Origin: Favolaschia claudopus
Lineage: Eukaryota; Basidiomycota; Agaricomycetes; Agaricales; Mycenaceae
DNA: 64,000 nt
Assembly: GCA_037176885.1 (NCBI GenBank)
Contig: JAWWNJ010000065.1
Location: 868,001-932,000, forward strand
Reading direction: 5' to 3'
The notes under the pieces were generated by a model, which was given only the letters and a program-made list of their open reading frames with translations, did not search any database and was not told the DNA's origin. Positions within the stretch are counted from its first letter, which is position 1, and each line of letters starts with the position of its first letter. This document shows positions 11,124 through 22,259 of the stretch, one piece after another. The position numbers and the translations under genes were made by a program.

Positions 11124-12732
11124 TAGAGTGTATTTGCAGCTCTTTTTTGGCCAGATCTCACCAAATGATAAGCCAAATCTTAAGCGAGTTTCACAAAATC
11201 GGACAAAGTGGGGCCGAGATACGTCATCAGCCAACACAGCAACGTGACCTCATCCAGCGCCCCGCACTTCACTTACGCGTTAACCACCATCTACCACCCC
11301 CAACCACCCCTCATGGTCGTTGAAAGACCCTTCGGCGGAGGGCCCTCCAGCAGACGATCCGGAAGCGTCGCCAGCTTCATCGTCAGTGTCATCCTTGGGA
11401 GGCGGCGTCACCGAACGACGGCGCTTGCGCGCAATCATCGACTTCGCGCGGATCCTCTCGCCAGCAGCAGCGTCTGCCTCGGTTTTCTGTACAAGCTGAT
11501 CAGCGAACGTAAGCGCAAGAGACAGATAAAAACTCACCTCTTTAAACTCCTGCTTCGCGGCGTCGGACTTATCCTTTGCATCATCCCATTGCTGCTCCAT
11601 CTGCTCGAGGGTGGAGGCGATGAGGACAGCGACGTCGTCCTTGATGTGCGACACGACTGATCTCGCTTCCTCGCAGGTTGGATCCTGTCGAAACGATTAG
11701 CGGTGACGAAAACAAATAGACAAACCAGCACGCACCTTCTTGAACGCAACTAGAGCGTGCGCCTTGCTCTGAATGGTGGAGGACGCGACTTCATGTCGGA
11801 AACCGTTGTCGCGCAAATGCTGGTTTACTGCCTTCCAGAGCTTGCCAACATCTCCGTGCCCAGCGAGGAATGGCTTGAGCTTGACTACAGCACGCCCGAT
11901 TTGAAGCAGGTCCCTGCCGCCAATTACGGCGCGTGGCTTCGTAGTCTTCTTGTTGGCCGTCTCGCTATTCTCGCTCGCTGCAGGCTGCGGAGTGAGAACG
12001 GGGTCGTGGACAGACACCTTTTCAGGCTGAGTATATTCTGCTGACGCCTGCTTCGATGGGAGCGGCCCGCGCGGCAGATTCATGGCATCGCGAAGAGGTG
12101 CCGGGGAAGGAAGAGGAATGGAGGGAGGGAATTCCTCTTCAGGAGAAGGAGAAGGAAGGGGTTGCTGGGGGGGATAGAAGGCAGACTGTGTGGGCGGTGG
12201 ATACAGATAGTTGGGCACGTAGAAGCCGAGTTCCGTCTGCTGCCAGAAATCGCCAGCATCCTCGCCAATCATCGGCTGAAGCAGACAAGGGGAAAGAGTC
12301 GGAAGGTTGGCGGGATCGAGACTGGGGTCAAGTGGAACATTATTAGTGGAAGCCATGGTTTGTTGTGTAGAACAGACGCACCAGCGACGCCGCCTTTTCT
12401 ACAGCTTCTGTCCCGCCTAGCCGAGTGGCGCGATGACGCAGGATCGGCGAATGTCGTCAGAGAGGTGGGGCTGGTTGCTATGGGCAGAGTTTTGGATAGT
12501 TGGGTCCTCTGGAAGGACACAGACGTGCAGCGGAGAGCATGGTGCAGTGGAAGACGCGTCGACGCGTGTAGTGTGACGGGAGTGACACGAAGTAACGCAT
12601 CCCAAAACAGAAGTCTTCGGACTCTTCCGACGAAATTCCCACCACTCTCACAAAATGATAAGCGAGTCTCACCAAATCCTAAGCGAGTCTCGCTGCCAAA
12701 AAATCGTGTTTTGGGGGGCTGCAAATACACGC
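11124..12732 (-). mobile_element. Nested TIR element (PIF/Harbinger-like, non-autonomous) in gag
   Basis: The ends carry inverted GTGTATTTGCAGC / GCTGCAAATACAC (11128-11140 and 12718-12730), and TAA is duplicated at 11121-11123 and 12733-12735. Because gag reads straight through when the element and one TAA are removed, the insertion points are well fixed (to within 1-2 nt). Subterminal blocks such as AAGCGAGT(C/T)TCAC recur near both ends. A 3-bp TWA-type duplication and a Myb/SANT-like protein are hallmarks of PIF/Harbinger elements, whose autonomous members encode a transposase plus such a DNA-binding protein. Only the latter type of gene is present here. Confidence 0.8.
11280..12356 (-). 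CDS. Myb/SANT (trihelix)-like protein, three exons
   Basis: Exons 12356-11736, 11684-11538 and 11495-11280 join in phase 0 with GT-AG introns of 51 and 42 nt to give 327 aa with no internal stop. Residues 1-130 are Pro/Ser-rich and disordered-looking. Roughly 138-220 holds a compact helical domain (IGRAVVKLKPFLAGHG...LWKAVNQHL...STIQSKAHALVAFKK) with the spacing of Myb/SANT-like or trihelix DNA-binding modules. The tail has a coiled-coil-like acidic/basic helix, a basic patch (ARKRRRS) that could be a nuclear signal, and a DDTDDE acidic stretch. It lies antisense to the surrounding copia element and inside the nested TIR unit, so it travels with that unit. In Harbinger elements a Myb-like partner brings the transposase to the ends; that role is inferred here. 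The intact reading frame contrasts with the broken host element. Confidence 0.75.
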
Positions 12733-14358
12733 TAATGCTACAGTGGAACTGCGCCTACAGGGAGTCCACACTCTGCTTGAATCTGTTATCCTCGCTGCAA
12801 ATGCAGCTGATGCCTCTATTGCTGCTGCTGCTGTTACTCCTCTGCCTGCCACAGCTCCTGTTGCTGGTGTAGCTTTTAAGGATACTCCTGGCGAACGCAA
12901 TAGTCGTGCTTTAGGTGTTATTCAGAAGCTTCTTTCAGCAGAACTGCGCACAGAGTATGTCAACGAATCTAATGCTGGAATTCTCTGGGCCAAACTGCGC
13001 CAGTGCTTTGAAGCAGAAAATCGTGCCGATTCTGCAATGGGTGTTCTAGCAGAACTTTTTAGCACCAAGCTTGTTATTGAAGGCGAACCAGAGCTCATGG
13101 ATCGCAACAAGATTCTTTCTCATGTAGCTGCTATCAAGACCTGTTTTGATAGGCTTGCACGCCTGGAATTTCCATTCCCCCCAGAGCTTCAGCCTCTCAT
13201 TCTGCTCAGCACTCTACCAGATGATAGCTACTGGACAGGCATTAAAGGGAACATTGTGTCCTCTCTTGGTACAGGCATAACTTGTGATAAAGCTCGTGCT
13301 CGCCTGATTACTCTTGGTAAACTGCCAAAGAGTGAGAACAGCGACGACACTGCTCTAGCTGCTAAATCCACAAACCCTGGCAAAGGAAAGGCATCTCCCA
13401 AGGGCGATAAACATTGCCTTATACATGGACAAAACAAATCTCATACTTCCGATAACTGCTATCAGTTGAAGAATCTAGCGCAGGGATCAAAGGACTCAAA
13501 GAAGAATGACAAGCAGAAGTCTGAGAAAGCGAGACCTAGAAAGCGCCGTGACAAGGCAAATGCCTCTGCTACTACAGATTCTGAATCTGATTCCGATAAT
13601 TCCGAACATGGACATTTAGCTGTACCTGTTGTTTCCCATAAATCTTATGCTGCTATGTCTGCTTATCTTTTGAGTGATGCAAACCCTTCATCCAAAGCTG
13701 TGGTAATTGACTCTGGGGCTTCTACTACCATGACACCAAATGAGGCATGGTTTGAGACAGGTTCTTATAAAGTACTCAATCCACCAAAAAGGGTGAGGCT
13801 TGGTAATGACACATATTGTGATGCAGTTGGAACTGGAACCATCCGTCTATCTTGCAAAACAAAGCGAGGGATGTCTGATGTCTCTCTACGTGCATTACAT
13901 GGCCCATCCTTTGGTATCACACTTGTCTCAGTACAACAAATGGCTAAAAAGGGATACAATTGCATGTTCGAAGCAGATAGCTGCATTGTTCGAAACCCAA
14001 AAGGGCAAAGAATGATTGAAGCTAAGCATCGGAAGGGACTGTACCACATTGTCTATACTCCTTTGAGTGAAGATCCACATGCACTATTTGCTATGGATAT
14101 CAATCACCTTCATCGAATATCTGGTCATACAAATTTCCAACTTTTACAGAAATCTGTTGCTAAAGGCCGACTTGGTGAAATTACATCCTTGACAGGAAGC
14201 CCCAAATTCTGTGAACCCTGTGTTCTTGGGAAAATGAAGAAATTACCGTTTTCCAAAAGTCAAACCAAAGCTCGTGGTCCTTTAGATATTGTATCATCTG
14301 ATGTTGGTGGTCCAGTAACGCCTGAAGGCCCAGGTGGAATACGCTACTGGTCCTTATA
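12683..14358 (+). pseudogene. copia Gag-protease-integrase (5' part), frameshifted
   Basis: Frame open from 12683 (true upstream exon part at 11066-11123). It encodes the Gag core, a short basic Lys/Arg-rich region with a degenerate zinc-knuckle-like segment (CLIHGQNKSHTSDNC), then the aspartic protease active site DSGAST (about 13710). It continues with the GAG-pre-integrase domain (HRISGHTNF, CEPCVLGK: the HHCC zinc-binding residues) and the first integrase aspartate in SSDVGGP. The frame ends at TAG 14356-14358 because of a one-base loss; DHHSSEVWILF continues in another frame. A CTG/GCTGCT run in gag (12810-12840) is an Ala/Leu low-complexity stretch. Confidence 0.9.
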
Positions 14359-14361
14359 GAT

Positions 14362-14994
14362 CATCATTCCTCTGAGGTGTGGATTCTATTTGCCCAAAAG
14401 AAATCCCAAGTCTATTCAAAACTCAAAGAATGGCGAAAATCTACTGAGGCACATTTTCGTGCTCAAATTGCTAATTGGGAATTCTGTGAGGGCTGGACTC
14501 GATTCTTTCGCACAGATGGGGGTGGTGAATTCACGTCTCATCAAATAGAAACAGAATTCAAACGTCTAGGCATCATCCATGAAACAACAGCACCTTACAC
14601 TCCAGAGCAAAACGGAGTAGCAGAGCGAATGAATCAAACACTTGTTTCCAGAGCTACAACTATGTTGATCGCCTCACGCCTTCCTCGTAAATTTTGGGTC
14701 TTAGCAATGAAAGCAGCTGGTTATACTGTGAATAGAACACCTACTTCAGCACAGGAATTTGAGATCCCTCATGAGAAACTTTTTGACCGTCCAATAAACA
14801 TACGACACCTGCATCCCTTTGGCTGTAGAGCTTATCCTCTGATTCCTAAAGAAAAGCGTCACAAGCAGAAATTTGGCGATAAAGCAAAGCGTTGCATCTT
14901 TGTTGGCTACCATGAATATGGTGAAACCATCACATCTAGGCATGTTCGGTTTGATGACCAGGAACTTAATTCACCTATAGAACCAAAAGCTTGA
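14362..14994 (+). pseudogene. copia integrase core, 3' part
   Basis: Continuation of integrase after the frameshift at about 14358. The second and third catalytic residues are present in FRTDGGGEFTS and PEQNGVAERMN, completing the DDE triad whose first Asp lies upstream. Downstream motifs LHPFGCRAY and KRCIFVGYHEYG are typical of copia integrase C-terminal regions. The frame ends at a TGA at 14992; just before it, in the run CCAAAAGC, a one-base change moves the reading frame to the RT frame, which is open from 14981. Confidence 0.9.
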
Positions 14995-17077
14995 GGCACC
15001 TGCGACTTCTAGGAAAGAATATGAGGATTTTGCTCAGACATTGCGGAAGAGGTCTACCCCATATTATGGTGATGATGACGATGATGGTGAACCGGTCACT
15101 TTGCCTCACCTGATACCAGGTTCAGTGGGGGATAATCTAAGTCAGGCTGATCCGCCGTCTATTGTCCATCCATCAAATAGGGGAGCTCCACCATTGCGCA
15201 AGGTCGCAGGTGTACGACAGGAACCTACTAGGCGGTCAACACGTCCACATGCAAGGGCACAACATCCCACCGCTGAGTACGACAGAATAGCTGAAGGACC
15301 ACAGCATCGGTCAAAAGCTCAGCGCGATACAGAGAATGCAGCACGTAAACAGGCAAAAGAAAATGAAGCGTCTGTTGAACCAGACATTGAAGTCCCTGAC
15401 GCTCCAGAGGCAGTCTTGCTTGCTTCTCTAGATGATGCTATTGAAGAAGCCTTTTTAGCTCAGAACCCTCTTGACCCTTCTAGTTGGCAAGAGGCATTGC
15501 AGGGTCCTGATGCTGAACATTGGAGAGCTGGACTTGAAGAGGAACTTGCTGGATTCCGAGCAAATGACGTCTATGATGTTGTTCCCATACCAGACGGTGT
15601 CAAGCCTATTAAATCTAAAGTGGTTCCCAAAGTGAAAGTGGATGAAACAGGCAAAATTGCTCGTTACAAAGTCCGAATCGTTGCCAGAGGAGATACTCAG
15701 AAAGAAGGTGTTGACTACAAAGAAGTTTTTGCGCCCACTGCCAATCTTGAGTCTGTTCGCATCATTTGTGCTCTTGCTGCCAAATACGACTTAGAACTGG
15801 ATCAGCTGGATGTTTCACAAGCCTACATCAATGGTAAACTGGAGGAAGAAATCTACATGATGCCTCCGGAAGGTGTTGAAATTCCAGAAGGTCACTGCTG
15901 GCGACTCAAGCGATCATTGTATGGTCTTAAACAAGCTGGAAGAACTTGGAACAGGACCTTTGACACAGAGATTCTAAAACTCGGATTTCATCGCTTGAAT
16001 TCAGAGACCTGCCTTTATGTTTATAAAGAAGGCAAACAGACTTGTTTTGTTGTGGTCTATGTTGATGATCTTCTTGTTGCTGCAACTTCTAAAGAATTCT
16101 CTTCCAAAGTCAAAAGAATGCTTTCGTCTACTTTTAAGATGCGAGACCTGGGTCCAGCCAAATACCTCCTTGGTATCGAGATCATTCGAAACCGTAAGAA
16201 GCGCACCATTGCACTGAACCAGCGTCAGTATATTGACAAAGTCCTTTCTCGCTATGGCATGACAGACTGCAAACCTGTATTCACACCTATGTCTACTGGA
16301 ACCCCTCTCACAGAGAATGACCCTGATGACGACAGTATCATTACACATATGGCTATTGTTGAAGGTGGAGCTATTGTTCCATATCAAAGTGTAATCGGGT
16401 CTGCTATGTATGCCATGCTAGGTACTCGACCAGATCTTGCATACAGTGTAGGAGTACTTGGTCGATATAGTGCAAAGCCAAAGAGAATTGATTGGGCAGC
16501 AGCAAAACGACTTCTTCGATACCTCAAAGGCGCCCGTCATTGGGAACTTGTATACAACGGGGCTGACATCAGCATGGACATGCAATTTCTGGGATACAGT
16601 GATGCCAATTGGAATGGAGACAGAGATACATCTCGTTCTACTTCTGGTTATGTGTTCATTGTGAACTCTGGAGCAATCGGATGGTCTAGCCGTCGGCAAT
16701 CCATGGTCGCCCCATCTTCTACTGAGAGTGAATACATTGGACTTGCAAATGCAGGACAACATCTAGCATGGTTAAGATCATTTTTTGACGAACTAGGTCA
16801 ACATCAGAGAAATCCCACTGAGTTGAGATGTGATAACCGAGCTGCCATTATTCTCTCCCAGGATCCACAATACCGCGCTAGGACTCAGCATATACAAAGG
16901 AAATATCATTTTGTTCGTGATGACTTGGTTCGCACTGGAGAATGTATTGTCTTGTGGTATCCTACAGATGAAATGGTGGCAGATATTTTCACAAAACCTT
17001 TATCTCATGACAAGCACTCCAAATTCTGTCTATCTATGGGACTACGGCCTGGGTCGAGTGGGGGTGTCAGAATATGA
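14981..17077 (+). pseudogene. copia reverse transcriptase-RNase H, intact domain in a broken polyprotein
   Basis: Open for about 700 codons. RT (RVT_2) spans roughly NPLDPSSWQEAL to RPDLAYSVGVL, with the catalytic VVYVDDLLVA motif at 16057-16068 and LYGLKQAGRTWN upstream. RNase H follows: YSDANWNGD, STESEY, RCDNRAAI and HIQRKYHFVRD carry the expected acidic residues and the terminal H..H/D. It ends in FTKPL and a Gly-rich tail just before the polypurine tract. In an active element this would be the C-terminal part of a single Gag-Pol; here it is out of frame with integrase, so a full polyprotein cannot be made by this copy. Confidence 0.92.
17056..17064 (+). promoter_or_regulatory. Polypurine tract of copia element
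   Basis: GAGTGGGGG abuts the 3' LTR and would prime plus-strand DNA synthesis. Position and composition are as expected for LTR elements. Confidence 0.8.
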
Positions 17078-17374
17078 ATTATTCCGGGTAGCCGCCCCGC
17101 CGCTCCGGCCCTTGATAGATATCTGATACTTATCGTACAGCCTTGTTTTCTTACATATAAACCGTGCTCGTCTGTCCACCACCCTCAGTCTTTCATCCCA
17201 CATTGCGGGAGACTGAGGGTGAGTTCTCTATCTATCTACCTACTTATATTTACTTACTCATTGTGTAGTTATTGCGCCTTCCGCGCATTTTCAGGTATTT
17301 AATATACAGTCTTTCATCCCACATTGCGGGAGACTGAGGTTATTGCGCCTTCCGCGCATTTTCAGATTCTGTTA
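17065..17374 (+). repeat. 3' LTR of copia element (310 bp, internally duplicated)
   Basis: Starts TGTCAGAAT and ends ATTCTGTTA like the 5' LTR, but is 88 bp longer. A segment with the hairpin CAGTCTTTC...GAGACTGAG and the block GCCTTCCGCGCATTTTCAG occurs twice, and there is a small extra tract of TACTTA-type repeats. It is followed by the target duplication CGGGC at 17375-17379. Confidence 0.95.
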
Positions 17375-17379
17375 CGGGC

Positions 17380-18090
17380 AAGCGTGGAATTGGAGTTGGT
17401 AGTATTCGGCGCGAAAAAGGGAAAGGTGGGAAGCAAAGGGATAAATGACTGCACGTGAACGCGCAGGTAGAGTATCCAAGGTCGAGGGCATGGAGTTGAT
17501 TGAAGCTACCGAGGCTGAGCTCAGAAGAATGACAGAACCGGTAGAACGAGCTCGCTGGAGATGAGAGAAGTGACGGCGGGGGTACGTGAAGTGATAGAAA
17601 GGGATCCCGAGGACATTAACGAGATTGCGAGACAGCCGAGAGTCATTCATAGTGTTGTCGCTCTCCATCCACAGCCCCCCAGCGACAGCGATGAAGGAAG
17701 AAAAAATTCTAAGCACGAATGCCTCAGCAGCGTTTCAAACGCGCTCGAGACCGGAATAGATCAACCAGTGCGCTCCATTATGGGGAAGCTTGCTTCCCCA
17801 TTCATCGGTATAGGGCTCCAGAATGCAGATGCTTACAAATCTCCGTCCGGATGCTTTGTAAGCACTGCCTGAGTCCGTGGCCTCGGACTTCGGGAACAGC
17901 CGGCACTTTCATTGCCATGTGACTTTCGGGCTGTGCGCCGAATAAACTTTTCCGAGCTTTTCCGAGTGTTCAACTTTGGTTCAACCCAAGTTCAATCGGC
18001 CTGTTTGAACCTCATGTGCTGTAAATAAATATATATACCCTACCAGCACCTATATACTCAATGGTTGCCTGCTCCTTACTGTAAGAAAAC
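17380..18090. other. No gene; short dispersed repeat at 17785-17870
   Basis: A segment beginning GGGGAAGCTTGCTTCCCC (itself a palindrome) followed by ATTCATCGGT, AGGGCTCCA and ATGCAGATGCTTACAAAT recurs at 51272-51345 in the same orientation. No ORF with recognisable features was seen. Confidence 0.6.
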
Positions 18091-18473
18091 ATTCAGTAAG
18101 CATCAAGTTTTGTAAGTTACAAGCCTCCCAAAAGCCTCCTCAGGTCACCAGCACTTTTAGAATCGCCACCAGTGCCGGGGCTCGGGGAATGCTTTGAGCA
18201 ACTTCAAAAAAATTACCAGACTTTGTGCTACTACCAGTGTCTTGAATATACTTACCACTATCCAGTACCAGTGAGTATAAGCTTTAGCTGTCAAAATTAA
18301 TAACCCAAAAAAACCAGGGCCACTGAGTGTGCTACCAGATTCATAAGGAGTAGAAGGGTTTTGAAGGTGAATATGAGGGCGGTTACTGAGGCGGTTCTGA
18401 GGTTCGTCAACTGAAATAAGTTGGTTACCCAAATCGGGCGAAACACTGCTTGAGCCAATGATGTTGCCCGAAT
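18091..18473 (+). repeat. Dispersed repeat copy B (partner 2006-2351)
   Basis: Same orientation as copy A, with small indels. Followed at 18480-18600 by a third copy of the end sequence of the foldback element 2453-3987 (ATTGAATTCCCATTCGCACTG, shared blocks), including the TACCCTCC segment missing from the left arm of that element. Confidence 0.75.
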
Positions 18474-19029
18474 TTAGCAAGATTAGCTACTGTACATGAA
18501 TGAATTGGAGGTATTCGACTACGATATTGAATTCCCATTCGCACTGAAGCAAGCTTACCCTCCTATGTGGACCATTGTCCACATACCCAACATGTTGAGG
18601 TGATTATCGCCGCACAAAAAGCAGTTGAATGTAAATCGATCGTGGTGTCGTCCTGGATCCACTGATGACAAACGAGAGACGATAGCGGAAGCTAGCCGCA
18701 ACGGGATGACACGCGGAGATGGGTAGCACGGTACAACAATATCAAGTCGATTGCGACATTCGCAGCACTCCCATAATGAAGGCAGCGACGACGAGTCAGA
18801 TGAAGAGTGAGATGCGAGCCTCAGCAGTGTTTGAAACGCGCTTGAGAATCGAGAGAGGTCAGGAAGATGGTCGTGGAGCACCTCAGAGTGTCGTATTGCA
18901 CAAGATCCCGGAAATTCAAGGCCCCCCAGCCAAAAGTATTTTGAAGCTCAGGCTGAGTCTGAAGTTCGCAAGGCGAAGTTGCGAGCGGATAGGCGGCGGG
19001 AGAAATAACGAATCATTGAAAAGATTGGA

Positions 19030-20330
19030 TTATGATTGCTGACAGCGTTGCAAACGCTCTGTTGGTCGTCGCTGAGGGTCGAGTGCCGTGACGTGGCGAC
19101 AATCTCTTCCTCCACCACCATCTCCGACGCAGGCGACGACCACCGAGCGCTGCCTATGGCTCAGCTGCTGGTGGTCTCCTCTGTCTTGAAGTGTTTTACC
19201 AAACTCCTGAAGCATTCAAGACCTCTTTTTTGGTGGACGAAGATTCTCTGCGCCGAGCGCAGCAGGCTACTCCTTGTCGATACAATCTGGACGATCTTAT
19301 CGATGCAAATCACCGAGCGCCGCCTCAGGTTAGGCTGGTGGTGATGTCTGTCTTGAAGATTCTCGCAAGCTGGCTTCGCTTTCATTCTTCAAGACTTTCT
19401 TCTTTCTTCTTGCGACGCGCTGGTCACGGATTGGGAAATACCGAGCGCCGTGAAGCTGCTACTGGTGTGTTGCGAAGGATTTGTGGGGTTGGGGGCTGGA
19501 TGAACGGAGAATTGACGAATGCAAGCGACGCCGACAATTTGATTCTATTTCCTTGTTGCCCTTCTCGCCCGCTCTTCGCCTCAGATGCAGCTTGTCGTTC
19601 TGGCGGTTGTCCTCAAGATCTGCGGCCAGGGGCGCCGGTTTCTGACCTTCACTTATTAAGACTTTGTTCTGTGGACGAAGAATATCTGGGCAGCGCGCAC
19701 AGGCTTGACACATTCAACTGGGATTCGAGGAAGCACCGAGCGCCGTTCGCGGCTGCTGGTGATACTCTGCCTGTCGATTTCCGCGAACAGGGGCTTTGAT
19801 AACTCGCTCCGTCTTCAAGATTCTTCTTGTGCAGATCACCGACCGCTCCACAAGGCTTCCGGCGGACCTGAAGATTCCTGGGATGGGGGGCATAGATTAA
19901 AAGAGCTTAGGAGATGTTGGAAAGACTTCCGGATGGACGAAAATATAGTAAGCATTCTTCCTGGCGACGTCGGCGTCGCCACTCCTGTTCTTTCTCGATA
20001 TGGAATGAATACTCGTTACGAACTTGTTCATGTCTGAGAAATCGCCGACGTCTCGCTGTCTGGCTGCATACCTCAGATGTTCGTATCAATCACATTCAAG
20101 CTCGACGTCTCGTTGAACCTCGACTTCATCATTCCGCGTCGCATCCCAATGTAGACCTTGCACGCGCTGCCTCGGTCCTCCTCTCTCTCCGCTTTCAAGA
20201 TTCTTGTGCAGCCAGTTACCCTCGACGTCTCCTCAGGCTCCGTGCTCAAGCTGAGGAAAGGGTGTGTGAATGGGTCATTGGAACCACCGAGCGCCGTTTG
20301 CGGCTGCTGGTGGATTTCTGCTTGCTTAGT
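19030..20330 (+). repeat. Degenerate repeat array with ACCGAGCGC motif
   Basis: The motif (C)ACCGAGCGCCG followed 8-20 bp later by GGCTGCTGGTG-like sequence occurs at about 19141, 19311, 19441, 19734 and 20285, often with CTGTCTTGAAG or TCAAGATTCT nearby. Spacing is irregular (130-550 bp). No continuous reading frame links the copies. Whether this is a decayed tandem array or an exon-repeat gene remnant cannot be decided by eye. Confidence 0.5.
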
Positions 20331-20671
20331 TCGGGAGTCCTCCCCGAAATACTCTAAGTAGACGGAGACAACTACGACAACTCCGTGGCTCACGTTGGGA
20401 TGTTGGCATTGGAAGATTTCGCCGCTGCGTTCCAGCAGCTCAAAAGAGGTCTCGACATTCGATCTACACTGGAACAACAATTTATCACGGCTTCATCGAT
20501 CACATCAGAAGTTACGATACCCATCAAAAGTGCAAATGACTCAGGCCTCAGTTGGGCCTCAGACCAAATGGCAGGCATCAGCATTTCGACAGGTCACGGT
20601 GATGCCATCAATCTCCTCTCACATTGCCGCATGGCAACCAGGGACAGGCGTTGACACTGTCTCGGTAACTC

Positions 20672-20741
20672 AGACGTTCCGGTGATCCGCGCCACGCGAG
20701 TTCGGGTAAAAATGATGGACGCGAGGATCACCGGAACGTCT
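20672..20741. repeat. 18-bp perfect inverted repeat, short loop
   Basis: CAGACGTTCCGGTGATCC at 20672-20689 is exactly reverse-complemented at 20724-20741, separated by 34 bp. It may be a very small palindromic insertion; no TSD was identified. Confidence 0.65.
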
Positions 20742-21604
20742 GGGTCGACCTGAGAAAAGTCGCGGATAAACTGCAAACAATTCAGCCAATTGTTGGGTCG
20801 AAATTCTGCCTACAGCGAGCAAGTCTGCATCTTTAACGTCAAGAACGCTGAGGAGTATTTGACCTGTGGTGAGATTGGCATGCTCCGAGTGATACGATGT
20901 TCTTCCGAGTGATCCATCCTGATCCCTACTGATCCAGACTGATTGCAGCGTGATGGTGCATCCTTTTCAACTAATGGTGCACCTGTCCTTGACCCTGCCC
21001 GAGGCTGCTTAACGGAAGGGAAAATCAAGGGAAAATACAGTTCTCTATTTCATACACGGTACAGAGGGGCAGGTTCTGGCGCCATTAGTGTCCCAGAAAG
21101 TTGCTGTAAAGAGGCGATGAAAATAAATGATATCAATGTTGCAGCTTGCTCAGTTATAGTGTCTGTATAGAGAGACCACGGTTCTGAGTGGATAGGTATT
21201 CTATCATGATGATAAGCTAGTCAGAAATTTGATTGGTGGTTCATCCTCCAGAACGTCAGAACGTTGTTGCCCGGCATAAGTAAAGTTTTGTTCACAAAGT
21301 AGAGTACTTATGTGCGTGAAAAAGAATCTAGCCGAAGTATGCCCCTCCAAACCTTATGCACTATGAGCAATACTTATGCATTTCAATGTTCAGTCACACT
21401 GGTGTGACATGTGTGACATCCAGAGCAAATTCCTTGTTTGCGGTCCTGAACATTGGATGGAGCTGCGAGACCATACTGTACTATTTCGACCATAGATTCA
21501 CCGGGTGTGACATGTTATTGTTTAGATTCAACTTTCCGATGTTGTGACGTGTTACGAAAATTAAATAGCTTCAATTCAGAGGTCGTTGTGACGCGTTACT
21601 TGAA
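20742..21604. other. No gene recognised
   Basis: Short ORFs only, with no motif or splice pattern. The right end carries GTTACGCGTTAC-like sequence of the type found in several small elements of this window. Confidence 0.35.
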
Positions 21605-22259
21605 TAGTGCTGGCCATAAATACGATACGATACGAATTTTCCGTATCGTATTCATATTCAAACGTATTCCGAAATTCGGAATACGCCAGCGGCGTATCGT
21701 ATTTGTAGTGTATCGTATTCATATTCATAGCGGCTGAATACGAATATATTATGAATATATTTGAATATATTCTCTCACCTGAAACTTACTATAGCAGGCA
21801 TAATAACCAAGTCAAATAGGTGTTCAACATGCTTGATTATCATTCATATTCCGTCCATTCAGCGTCCTGAATGACCTGCACCATACAAAAGGTCAAACCT
21901 CAACATGGGACGGCTCGGAGACCAAGGATGCCGGTATGGAATGTTTATCCGAGATGCCCGAGAGACTGGTCGGATCTATGCCGAATGCCTCGGAAGACCA
22001 CGGGAGGCTGATTGTCGTGTTCAGGGCTGATACAGTATAGACCAATGATTACCCTGAAAATTTCGGCCGGGAGCCACCGCCGAGGGGCCAAATCACGCCG
22101 CAGTGGTATTAAAACGTATTCAAATATATTCCATATTCTGGCATATTCATATTCACCCGTATTCATATTCAGTGAAGGGGTCGAGCACCGTATCGTATTC
22201 ATATTTATTTGAATATATTCATAATATATTTTTTCGTATCATATTTATGGCCAGCACTA
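21605..22259. mobile_element. 655-bp AT-rich MITE, TAGTGCTGG ends
   Basis: Starts TAGTGCTGGCCATAAATA and ends in its reverse complement, followed inward by long AT-rich inverted sequence (GAATACGATA / ATATTCATA repeats). Termini of form TAGTG fit the 5'-YARNG consensus of hAT elements. No matching 8-bp flanks are present (TACTTGAA vs GCTCGTCT), so the insertion is old or the flanks were rearranged. The same nine terminal bases occur on the element at 40732-41400. Confidence 0.75.

Larger units (their letters stand above)
10669..17374 (+). mobile_element. Ty1/copia LTR retrotransposon with a nested TIR element
   Basis: Complete element bounded by LTRs 10669-10890 and 17065-17374 and by a perfect 5-bp duplication CGGGC (10664-10668 and 17375-17379). 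The order gag, protease, integrase, reverse transcriptase, RNase H is diagnostic of Ty1/copia (Pseudoviridae-like) elements. The coding region is broken by frameshifts near 11090 (inferred), 14358 and 14985, and gag is split by a 1.6-kb insertion at 11124-12732. The two LTRs differ in length, mostly through a partial internal duplication in the 3' LTR. The copy is therefore not competent on its own, though it could be mobilised in trans. Confidence 0.95.

Noticed and set aside
17065..17374. Second, independent LTR inserted in the copia 3' LTR
   Set aside because: The extra length is an internal duplication of the same LTR's hairpin and 3' block; there is no additional TSD or terminus.
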